DNA of 64,000 nucleotides from assembly GCA_030998225.1 (NCBI GenBank), contig JAPYXD010000170.1, forward strand, positions 310,001 to 374,000, written 5' to 3'. Below the pieces are notes generated by a model that had not been told where the DNA came from, ran no database searches, and saw only the letters and a program-made list of their open reading frames with translations. Shown piece by piece: positions 53,790-62,953 of this stretch. The stretch comes from Diplolepis rosae. Taxonomy: Eukaryota > Arthropoda > Insecta > Hymenoptera > Diplolepididae. Numbering within the stretch: position 1 is the stretch's first letter; each line of letters begins with the position of its first letter. The translations under genes were made by a program, and so were the position numbers.

Positions 53790-54219
53790 GTAGGTTGTTG
53801 ACTTTCACGTAAATCATGTTTATGGACACGCTGAATGACAATCACCAACGATTTCCAAAAACTGTTAATTCGTTGCGAAGAAATAAAAAGTTATTTTTTA
53901 GAAATGGGGTTTTTCGAGTTGTTGTTTTATAACTTTACTCAGTTTGCTCCGACGGAAGGCACAAGTATTTTCTTTTTTATCTACCTCTTTGATCAGAACA
54001 CGCAAATTCATATTATGGATTTTGATTTTTTGAGTGCTTTTCATATTCATTCTGCGACAAACACTAACATTTGTAAATTCGACTTTTCGAATATATGCAA
54101 ACGCCATTGAATGTAAATTGAGATTTCATTTTACTACATACTTAATCTGACATACACTATTCGATAATCAGAAATTTACATTTATCAATTTAATAAATTG
54201 AGTGAAGAACTGATAAAAT
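53790..54219 (+). repeat. Satellite 2 L unit 17, TATA region deleted, ORF intact
   Basis: Only 430 bp: ccaaaaac joins directly to tgttaattcgttgcg near 53862, removing the TATA box and most of the leader. ORF 53904-54110 remains intact. Confidence 0.85.
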
Positions 54220-54742
54220 GTAGGTTGTTGACTTTCACGTAAATCATGTTTATAGACGCGCTGATTTACAATCACCAACGATTTCCGAAAACGTGATTTG
54301 TTTCAAAAGACTATAAAAGTAGCCTGAACTATATGGTTTAAAGGACGTTTTTGTTAGAAAACAATATTAGTGAAATTTAATTTAAACTGTTGATTCGTTA
54401 CGAAGAAATACAATGTTATTTTTTGAAATGTGTTTTTTCCATTTGTTGTTTTATAACTTCACTCAGTTTGCCCGATGGAAGGAACAAGTACTTTCTTTTT
54501 GATCTACCTCTTTGATCAAATCACGCAAAACCATATTATGGATTTTGATTTTTTAAGTGCTTTTCATATTCATTCTGCGACAAACACTAACATTTGTAAA
54601 TTTGACATCTCGTATATATGCAAACTCCATTGAATGTAAATTGAGATTTTATGATACTACATGCTTAATCTGACATGCACTATTCGATAATCTGAAATTT
54701 ACATCTCTCAATTTAATAAATTGAGTGAAGAACTGTTCAAAT
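54220..54742 (+). repeat. Satellite 2 L unit 18, frameshifted ORF
   Basis: ATG 54428. One base is lost in gtttgcccgatgg (~54470) relative to gtttgctccgatgg. Confidence 0.82.
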
Positions 54743-55078
54743 GTAGGTTGTTTAATTTGACGTAAGTCATGTTTATGGACGCGCTGAATTACAATAACCA
54801 CCGATTTCCAAAAACGTGATATGTTTCAAAAAGACTATAAAAGTAGCCGTAACCATTTATAACCATTTATAACTTTAATCAGTTTTTATATGTGCTTTTC
54901 ATATTCATTCTGCGTCAAACACTAAGATTTGTAAATTTGACATTTCGAACATATGCAAACGCCATTAAATGTAATTTGAGATTTCATTTTACTACATACT
55001 TAATCTGACATACACTATTCGATAATCAGAAATTTACATTTATCAATTTAATAAATTGAGTGAAGAACTGATAAAATG
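54743..55078 (+). repeat. Satellite 2 S unit
   Basis: 336 bp, the last complete S unit in plus orientation. Confidence 0.88.
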
Positions 55079-55603
55079 TAGGTTGTTGACTTTCACGTAA
55101 ATCATGTTTATAGACGCGCTGAATGACAATCACCAACGATTTCCGAAAACGTGATTTGTTTCAAAAGACTATAAAAGTAGCCTGAACTATATGGTTTAAA
55201 GGACGTTTTTGTTAGAAAACAATATTAGTGAAATTTAATTAAAACTGTTGATTCGCTGCAAAGAAATAAAAAGTAATTTTTTAAAAAAGGGGGTTTTTCG
55301 TTGTGTTGTTTTATAACTTCACTCAGTTTGCTCCGATGGAAGGAACAAGTACTTTCTTTTTGATCTACCTCTTTGATCAAATCACGCAAAACCATATTAT
55401 GGATTTTGATTTTTTAAGTGCTTTCCATATTTATTCTGCGACAAACACTAACATTTGTAAATTTGACATCTCGTATATATGCAAACTTCATTGAATGTAA
55501 ATTGAGATTTTATGATACTACATACTTCATCTGACATACACTATTCGATAATCTGAAATTTACATTTCTCAATTTAATAAGTTGAGTGAAGAACTGCTAA
55601 AAT
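55079..55603 (+). repeat. Satellite 2 L unit 19, start codon lost
   Basis: The ATG is replaced by aaaaaaggggg near 55285. The frame downstream stays open to 55494 but has no ATG in the equivalent place. Confidence 0.82.
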
Positions 55604-56108
55604 GTAGGTTGTTGCCTTTCACGTAAATCATGTTTATAGACGCGCTGAATGACAATCACCAACGATTTCCAAAAACGTGATATGTTTCAAAAAGACCATA
55701 AAAGTTGCCGACAACATAAGTTCTATATGTTGCAAACGGCGATTTTGTTTGAAAAATTATTAGTGATATTTAATTTAAACTGTTGATTCACTACAAAAAA
55801 AAAGTAATTTTTTAGAAATGGGGTTTTTCGATTTGTTGTTTTATAAATTCACTCAGTTTGCTCCGATGGAAGGAACAAGTACTTTCTTTTTGATGTACCT
55901 CTTTGCTTAAAACACCATATTATGAATTTTGATTCTTTATGTGCTTTTCATATTCATTCTGCGAAAAACACTGACATTTGTAAATTTGTCTTTTCGAATA
56001 TATGCTAACGCCATTTTAATGTAAATTGAGCTTATCACACATACACTATTCGATAATCTGAAATTCACATGTCTCAATTTAATAAATTGAGTGTAGAACT
56101 GATCAAAT
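55604..56108 (+). repeat. Satellite 2 L unit 20, degenerate
   Basis: The TATA box is changed to CATAAAAG and the leader is diverged (gacaacataag, gcaaacggcg). ATG 55818; TAA at 55908-55910 is codon 31. Consistent with array-edge decay. Confidence 0.82.
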
Positions 56109-56208
56109 GTAGGATGTTGAATTTGACGTAAATCATGTTTATAGACGCTGAATGACAATCACCAACGATTTCCGAAAACGTGATATGCTTCAAAAAGACT
56201 GTAAGAGT
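56109..56208 (+). repeat. Satellite 2 truncated last unit
   Basis: Only the first ~100 bp of a unit, ending at gactgtaagagt where the orientation flips. Confidence 0.85.
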
Positions 56209-56607
56209 CAATTTACATTCAATGGCGTTTGCATGTATTCGAAAAGTCAAATTTAAGAATGTTAGTATTTTTCGCAGAATGAATATGAAAAGCACATATA
56301 ATAACTGATTAATGTTACAAATGGTTATAAATGGTTCCGGCTACTTTTATAGTCTTTTTGAAACATATCACATTTTCGGAAATCGTTGGTGATTGTCATT
56401 CAGCGCGTCTATAAACATGATTTACGTGAAAGTCAACAACCTACATTTGATCAGTTCTTCACTCAATTTATTAAATTGAGAAATGTAAATTTCTGATTAT
56501 CGAATAGTGTATGTCAGATTAAGTATGTAGTAAAATGAAATCTCAATTTACATTCAATGGCGTTTGCATATATTCGAAAAGTCGAATTTACAAATGTTAG
56601 TGTTTGT
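56209..56607 (-). repeat. Inverted satellite 2 segment
   Basis: Reverse-complement satellite 2: on the minus strand it reads through the end of one unit, the CTCAATTT dyad, the unit start (56440 region), TATAAAAG, the doubled ccattt block and the S-type tail. It faces the truncated plus-strand unit, giving an inverted repeat of about 100 bp with arms near 56109-56208 and 56330-56450. Confidence 0.92.
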
Positions 56608-56792
56608 CACGATATTTTAATTCACTTTCAGGAGAAGGTCTGGAACTTTGAAAATAAATTTGGTTTAGCAACACATAATAATACAAAATGTACATATTCC
56701 TAACAGTTAAATTCCTTTTGAATGACGAAAATAAAACATCGTTCTCAAACTTTTTTCTCATACAACATCTTGACTTATCGAAAGAGCGAATG

Positions 56793-56809
56793 ATCGTGGC
56801 GTTCACGAT
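56793..56809. repeat. Dyad in satellite 3
   Basis: ATCGTG-gcgtt-CACGAT, perfect 6-base arms. It repeats near 57957, 58346, 58791 and 59238. One arm is changed in other copies (e.g. cgtttacgat near 57435 and 60045; attatggggttcgcg variants near 56990, 58155 and 59440). Confidence 0.75.
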
Positions 56810-58357
56810 ATTTTAATTCACTTTCAGGAGCAAGCCTGGAACTTTGAAAATAAATTTGGTGTAGCAACACATAATATTACAAAATATACATATTCCAAAT
56901 CGTTACATTTTTTTGAGTGACGAAACTAAAACTTCGTTATCAAACTTTTTTCTTATATATCATATTGAAGTATCGAAATAATTAACGATTATGGGGTTCG
57001 CGTTATTTTAAATCAGTCTCAGGAGCAAGTCTCGAAATTTGAAAATAAATTTGATGTATTTTCAAATAACATTACAAAATATACATATTCCAAATTGTTA
57101 CATTCTTGTTGACTGAAGAAGCTCAAACTTCGTACTCCAACTTTTTTATTATACAACATCATACAACATGTCCCAGCACATATCAATACAAAATATACAT
57201 AGTCCAAATTGTTAAATTTTTGTTGAATGACGAAACTAAAACTTCGTTCTCAAACTTTTCTATTATACAACATCTTGAATCAACGAAAGAGTGAATCATC
57301 ATGATGTACACGATATTTTAATTCACTTTCAGGGACAAGTCTTGAAATTTGTAATAATATTTCATTTCCCATCTCATAAGATTACAAATTATACATAAAG
57401 CAACCTGTTAAAGTTTTGTCGTGTGAATGATCGTGGCGTTTACGATATTTTAATTTACTTTCAGGAGAAAGTCTGGAACTTTGAAAATAAATTTGGTGTA
57501 GCAACAAATAATATTACAAATTATACATATTCCAAATTTTTAAATTCTTGCTGTATGACGAAACTAAAACATCGTTCTCAAACTTTTTATTATACAACAT
57601 GTTGACTTATCGGAAGAGTAAATGAACAAACATTTCATGCCCCAGTAAATAACATTGAAAATATACATATTCCAAATTGTTCAATTGTTGTTGAATGACG
57701 AGACTTAAACTTCGTACTCAAACTTTTTTATTATTCATCTTGACTTAACGAAAGAGCGAATGATCGTGGCGTTCACGGTATTTTAATTCACTTTCAGGAG
57801 AAGGTCTGGAACTTTGAAAATAAATTTGGTTTAGCAACACATAATAATGCAAAATGTACATATTCCTAATAGTTAAATTCCTTTTGAATGACGAAACTAA
57901 AACATCGTTCTCAAACTTTTTTCTTATATATCATCTTGAAGTATTGAAAGAGCGAATGATCGTGGCGTTCACGATACTTTAATTCACTTTCAGGAGCAAT
58001 TCTGGAACTTTGAAAATAAATTTGGTGTAGCAACAAATAATATTACAAAATATACATATTCCAAATCGGTACATTTTTTTGAGTGACAAAACTAAAACTT
58101 CGTTATCAAACTTTTTTCTTATATATCATCTTGAAGTATTGAAACAATTAACGATTATGGGGTTCGCGTTATTGTAAATCAGTTTCAGTAGTAAGTCTCG
58201 AAATTTGAAAATAAATTTGGTGTAGCAACACATAATATTACAAAATCTACATATTCCAAATCGTTATATTTGTGTCGAGTGACAAAACTAAATCTAAGTA
58301 CTCAAATTTTTTATTATACAACATCTTGAATTATCGAAAGAGCGAATGATCGTGGCG

Positions 58358-58803
58358 TTCACGATATTTTAATTCACTTTGAGGAGAAAGTCTGAAACTT
58401 TGAAAATAAATTTGGAGTAGCAACACATAATATTACAAAATATACTTATTCCAAATTGTTAAATTGTTGTTGAATGACAAAACTAAAACATCGTTCTCAA
58501 ACTTTTTTATGGTGCAACATCATACAACATGTCCCAGCACATAACAATACAAAATATACATATTCCAAATTGTTAAATTTTTGTTGAATGACGAAACTAA
58601 AACAACGTTCTCAAACTTTATTTTTATACATCTTGAATTATCAAAAGAGTGGATGAACATACATTTCATGTCCCAGTACATAACATTAGAAATATACATA
58701 TTCCAAATTGTTGAATTGTTGTCGAGTGACGAAACTTAAACTTCGTACTCAAACTTTTTTATTATACATCTTGACTTATCGAAAGAGCGAATGATCGTGG
58801 CGT
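58358..58803 (+). repeat. Satellite 3 higher-order repeat, copy 1
   Basis: A ~447-bp composite: one full unit, a tatggtgcaacatcatac partial unit, then a gagtggatgaacatac partial unit. Confidence 0.8.
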
Positions 58804-59251
58804 TCACGATATTTTAATTCACTTTCAGGAGAAGGTCTGTAGCTTTGAAAATAAACTTGGTGTATCAACACATAATAGTACAAAATATACTTATTCCAAA
58901 TTGTTAAATTGTTGTTGAATGACAAAACTAAAACATTGTTCTCAAACTTTTTTATGGTGCAACATCATACAACATGTCCCAGCACATAACAATACAAAAT
59001 ATACATATTCCAAATTTTTAAATTTTTGTTGAATGACGGAACTAAAACATCTTTCTCAAACTTTATTTTTATACATCTTGAATTATCAAAAGAGTGGATG
59101 AAAATACATTTCATGTCCCAGTACATAACATTAAAAATATACATATTCCAAATTGTTGAATTGTTGTTGAGTGACGAAACTAAAACATCGTTCTCAAACT
59201 TTTTTCTTATACAACATCTTGACTTATCGAATGAGCGAATGATCGTGGCGT
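58804..59251 (+). repeat. Satellite 3 higher-order repeat, copy 2
   Basis: Same ordered parts as 58358-58803, 446-448 bp downstream, with few changes (aaaatac against aacatac near 59100). Confidence 0.8.
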
Positions 59252-60507
59252 TCACGATATTTTAATTCACTTTCAGGAGCAAGTCCGGAACTTTGAAAAT
59301 AAATTTGGTGTAGCAACACATAATATTACAAAATATACATGTTCCAAATCGTTACATTTTTTTGAGTGACGAAACTAAAACTTCGTTATCAAACTTTTTT
59401 CTTATATATCATCTTGAAGTATCGAAATAATTAACGATTATGGGGTTCGCGTTATTTTAAATCAGTTTTAGGAGCAAGTCTCGAAATTTGAAAATAAATT
59501 TGATGTATTATCAAATAACATTACAAAATCTACATATTCCAAATCGTTATATTTGTGTCGAGTGACAAAACTAAAACTAAGTACTCAAATTTTTTATTAT
59601 ACAACATCTTGAATTATCGAAAGAGCAAATGATCTTGGCGTTCACGATATTTTAATTCACGTTCATGAGCAAGTCTTGAAATTTGAAATAAACATACATA
59701 TTCCAAATTGTTAAATGCTTGTTGAATGACGAAACTTCCACTTCGTAGTCAAACTTTTTTATGATACAACATCATACAACATGTCCCAGTACATAACAAT
59801 ACAAAATATACATATTCCAAATTGTTAAATTTTTGTTGACTGACAAAACTAAAACTACGTACTCAAAATTTTTTATTATACAAAGTAATTTATTATAGAA
59901 AGAGCAAATGATTGTGGCGTTCACGATATTTTAATTCACTTTCAGGAGCAAGTCTTGAAATTTGTAATAATATTTCATTTCCCATCTCATAAGATTACAA
60001 ATTATACATGAACCAACCTGTTAAAGTTTTGTCGTGTGAATGATCGTGGCGTTTACGATATTTTAATTCACTTCCAGGAGAAAGTCTGGAACTTTGAAAA
60101 TAAATTTGGTGTAGCAACACATAATATTACAAAATATACATATTCCAAATTTTTAAATTCTTTTTGTATGACGAAACGAAAACATCGTTCTCAAACTTTG
60201 TTTTTATACATCTTGAATTATCAAAAGAGTGGATGAACATACATTTCATATCCCAGTACATAACACCATTTGCACCACTTAAGGACCAGGGATTTTATTT
60301 ACCAAGTACCGAGGTAATCCTTGTGTAAGATACCGATTTACGAATATTGAAGGGTCAATTCGTGACACCGACAGTATGACTTGCGGACGGTGTGATTACC
60401 GACGTTAAGATCTTGAAGACTGAACAGCTACTAGCGAAAAGACAACCTGCAGAGGTTAATCTGGGGTTTATATATTATTGATTTGTCCCATAGTGGGAGA
60501 GTGCCTG

Positions 60508-60588
60508 CTAATTTGTAGATCGGCACGTACGTTGCTAATTTGTAGATCAGCACGTACAATGATAAATTGTTGATCGGCACGCGTCTGG
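60508..60588 (+). repeat. Three tandem 27-bp repeats
   Basis: Units 60508-60534, 60535-60561 and 60562-60588. The first two differ at about four positions; the third is more diverged. Core: aatttgtagatc, one of cgg/cag, then cacgtac. They lie about 1.3 kb upstream of gag. Confidence 0.85.
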
Positions 60589-60903
60589 CGGCAGTGTCGA
60601 TGACCATGCTTGTTGACAGTCGCGTAAACACGTGAACTCGCGGCTAGTTCTCACGCAGGTCATACTATCGGGATCAAAGTCCATTGACGCTCTATGCGGT
60701 ACATCTTTCTCTCGTCTTTTCAGCTATTTCACTTAATATATATATGTTGACAGGTCGGTGCAATTGTACTAGGTCATAATTGCACTGAATCATCTATTAC
60801 TTTACAATTTGGTTTATATTCTTATAGTATTTATGAAATACATCAATTTTTGGTATTTATATTCTAAAATATTATTTAAGCTAATTTGCGGATCCCCAAT
60901 AAT

Positions 60904-60985
60904 GTGATTGTTATTATTGATTGATTATCCATTATTGGTTATCACTGATTATTATGTGCTGTTGGTTGATTATTATTATCGATCA
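60904..60985 (+). repeat. Low-complexity tgattattat tract
   Basis: Irregular repetition of tgattatt/ggtta words over ~80 bp. No exact period. Confidence 0.6.
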
Positions 60986-61070
60986 TTTAACGGCTGTTCT
61001 TAACAATAGTGAATATTATTGTTATTTTCATTAAATAATTATTAATGTTTTATTGGCTTGGTTCTCTACA

Positions 61071-61083
61071 TTACCGACGGTAA
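61071..61083. repeat. TTACCG-a-CGGTAA palindrome
   Basis: Perfect 6-base arms around one base, in the leader region. A related word attaccgacgttaag lies near 60398. Could be a protein-binding site or chance. Confidence 0.5.
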
Positions 61084-61860
61084 GGTAGTTTTCCTATTTT
61101 ATGCAACTCAACTGCCTTGTCGATCTCAGGTAATTATCCTATCGGCAAGTAGTTATCATCGCAGTGATGTGATTTACGTTCGTCAATCGCCTGGTTGTAT
61201 GCCGGGTTGCCTTGCTGTAGGCGCGATTTAAAACTTTTATTAATTTTTACGGGATGTAACAGTAAACAGCATATAAAGATATTCAATATCGCAATGTATA
61301 AACGAAATTCATCGCATGTGAATCTGATAGAAGACAAATTTATAGATATTGATAAAACTTTGCGTGAGTATTCCAGAATATAATGTTAATTAGGTTTGAG
61401 GAAAATTATTCTCTGCATTATAATTACTTGTTAATAAATGAAACGATGAGCTGTTTTCTCTTTTCCTGTTTCTGAAACATCGCGTTTGTATTTATTCTCC
61501 TCTGATCGTACCAAAAGCAACACCGTTTGCGTATTTTCTACAGGTAAGGTAAAGTTGAGGCAAGATCGGGTTGGCTATACTCTGTGTGTTCACAAGCACT
61601 GGCCATCCTTAATAAAATAAATAACATTACCTCAAAATCAGTAACACTTTGTAGCAAGTTGTACTGCATTTTGTTGTTTTCAAATAAAACACTCAAAATT
61701 GTTCGCGACATATTACACCCGAGTCACAAACACACTTATAAATAAGTACAAAGCAAGCACACTTGCGTTTGACAAACATCGCGATAATATACGTTATCTG
61801 ACTGACTCATCCTACGATACTGACTCATCCTTCGCAAATCTTACTTTCACAACCGCACTA

Positions 61861-62676
61861 ATGTCTCGAGCACAATCATCCGTTCGAGCCCCGTCCCCTT
61901 TTCGCTCTACGGACGAATTACTGGGCAGGGTTCTCAACCAGATGGAGGCATTAACGATTTCCTTTACTGCCTTGAAAAGGGAAAACGAAAATAGAATAAA
62001 GGAGATATCTAAACTCTCCAAGAAAATAGGAGGAGCAGGAACTGTAGAAACAGACAACGAATTTCAACGAAGACTAGAAGTGACAGACGACCAATCTACT
62101 GACGAAGAAATACCTGAAAGACAAGAAAATATCTATGTCCAACCACAGTTTATGCAGGTACCGTTACCGCGAAGAACGAAAAATGAGAGCTAAGTTGGCT
62201 ATAGAAACTATAAAAACAATTAACGGTCAAGACGATATTGGCGTGGAAAACTTTATCAAAGTTGTTAAACGAGCCCGACTGAGGTGTGAAAAACCGGAAA
62301 TACTACTAGATTTAATACCAATGAAAACTTGGACCAAGCCTACTGGACTACCAAGACTAAATGCAAACACCACACCCAGGGCACAAAATAGCACTATACC
62401 ACTAAGTGACAGATCAAAGATGAATTGCTTTAAATGTGGAAAAATAGGTCACATGTCCTCTCAATGCCAATTGAAGCAGGGTTTTCCCCGGGCCATGGTT
62501 TCAAACGTCCACCACCGGTAAGAGTAATTCAGGAAGAGGAAATAGAAGCGGAAAATATGACAGAAGAGGAAATAGCGGACCACCAGAACTTCGACGACTC
62601 AGCAGAATATCTTCCATATGCGGACGATTACGAACAATTGAGACCAGAAGAAGAACAGGAAGATACAGACTATTAG
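61861..62676 (+). pseudogene. gag: gag remnant
   Basis: Structural polyprotein of the retroelement, which would form the cytoplasmic particle. The likely start is ATG at 61861 (MSRAQSSVR...); upstream the frame is open to 61699 but only from a TTG. The first frame runs to a stop at 62191-62193 and includes a charged, probably helical stretch (KRENENRIKEISKLSKK). A second frame (from about 62150 to 62521) has INGQDDIGVENFIKVVKRA, resembling the start of the gypsy capsid, then a CCHC knuckle. Only ~45 residues separate these parts instead of the ~200 or more usual, so most of the capsid is deleted after about 62320. A third frame (to 62676) gives an acidic tail rich in Glu/Asp. At least two frameshifts are needed. 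The frame change at 62470-62500 falls in a gttttcccc run. Confidence 0.82.
62426..62467 (+). other. CCHC zinc knuckle of Gag
   Basis: C-X2-C-X4-H-X4-C (C at 62426 and 62435, H at 62450, C at 62465), the nucleic-acid-binding motif of retroelement nucleocapsids. All four ligands are present. Confidence 0.93.
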
Positions 62677-62950
62677 TAGATTCAGGAGCCGCGATAAATA
62701 TAATCAAGGAAGAAATACTAGACGATCAAGATGAGAGAAAACCAACCTACAAAACATTCTTAATGGGAAATAACCGACACATTTCAAACAATCTACAAAA
62801 TTAAAATTCTTTGATCAAGAGCATATTGTTCACATAGTACCCAACGATTTTCCCCTACCAGAAGGCGGAATAATCGGAATAGAATTCTTCGAAAAATATC
62901 CAAGATACGCAATCACGAATGAATACCTTGTCATAGATAAAATAAAATTA
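62520..62950 (+). pseudogene. pol: pol protease region, frameshifted
   Basis: Retropepsin-type aspartic protease that would process Gag-Pol. The active-site motif LLVDSGA is at 62670-62690 (Asp codon 62679-62681), in the frame -1 to the acidic Gag tail, which it overlaps by ~150 bp; this is the usual arrangement for -1 frameshift expression in gypsy-like elements. The frame is lost near 62786-62790 by an apparent one-base deletion and ends at a stop just before 62808. The other frame then continues with the GIIGIEFF motif (about 62875-62893), equivalent to the conserved ILG.dFL segment near the protease C-terminus. The slippery site itself was not pinned down. Confidence 0.82.
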
Positions 62951-62953
62951 CCT

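Larger units (their letters stand above)
39082..56208 (+). repeat. Satellite 2 array (S and L units)
   Basis: 41 head-to-tail units counted from each gtaggttgttgac-type start. Twenty are short (S, ~334 bp), twenty long (L, ~524 bp) and the last is truncated. The two types share the first ~115 bp (through ctataaaagtagccgg) and the last ~175 bp (from gcttttcatattcattctgc). They differ in the middle: S has about 45 bp with a doubled ccatttataa, L has about 235 bp with a leader and most of a 68-codon ORF. S and L often alternate as an ~858-bp repeat (ATG spacings 857, 856, 862, 863). No similarity to satellites 1 or 3 was recognised. Confidence 0.96.
56608..60265 (+). repeat. Satellite 3 array (~195-bp unit)
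   Basis: A third unrelated tandem family. Units are counted from cacgatattttaattcac (56608, 56804, 56999 variant, 57309, 57774, 57969, 58358, 58804, 59252, 59640, 59921 and others). The basic spacing is 195-196 bp. Shared words include aaataaatttggtgtagc, acatattccaaattgtt, gaatgacgaaactaaaac and gttctcaaactttttt. Partial units of roughly 110-140 bp (for example 57165-57300, with acaacatgtcccagcacat) are interspersed. Short ORFs on both strands are accidental. Confidence 0.93.
60266..61860 (+). other. Single-copy region between satellite 3 and gag
   Basis: Satellite 3 stops inside cagtacataaca and unrelated sequence begins. The region is less AT-biased at first (to ~60700), then AT-rich. No host gene is recognised. 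By position the right part is probably retroelement leader and perhaps LTR, but without the 3' LTR no boundary can be set. Poly(A)-signal-like aataaa words occur near 61612 and 61683. A 29-codon ORF at 61294-61383 matches nothing I recognise. Confidence 0.5.

Noticed and set aside
47835..54107. Minus-strand ORFs overlapping the satellite 2 L-unit ORFs
   Set aside because: Shadows of the plus-strand frame, with no independent start context.
56620..56640. ttaattcactttcag/gag as a splice acceptor in satellite 3
   Set aside because: Resembles an acceptor, but recurs with each unit and has no open exon after it.
1..60265. CRISPR array
   Set aside because: Repeats are 195-524 bp, contiguous and without short unique spacers.
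1..60265. CENP-B box
   Set aside because: I looked for a TTCG....cggga-like core and saw no convincing match in any of the three satellites.
60586..60605. tggcggcagtgtcgatgacc as a tRNA primer-binding site
   Set aside because: It begins TGG like many primer-binding sites, but I cannot match it to a tRNA end, and it overlaps the third 27-bp repeat, 1.3 kb before gag.
61294..61383. 29-codon ORF in the leader
   Set aside because: ATG start and clean stop, but too short and unrecognised in AT-rich DNA. No supporting signal.
61134..61383. ORFs on both strands between 61134 and 61383
   Set aside because: Overlapping short frames with no recognisable product.
61385..61400. TTAGG telomeric repeat
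   Set aside because: A single ttaggtttgagg word, not tandem.
61699..61720. gttcgcgacatattac as a primer-binding site following an LTR end (aaaatt)
   Set aside because: Position is plausible, but it lacks the expected TGG and no second LTR is available for comparison.
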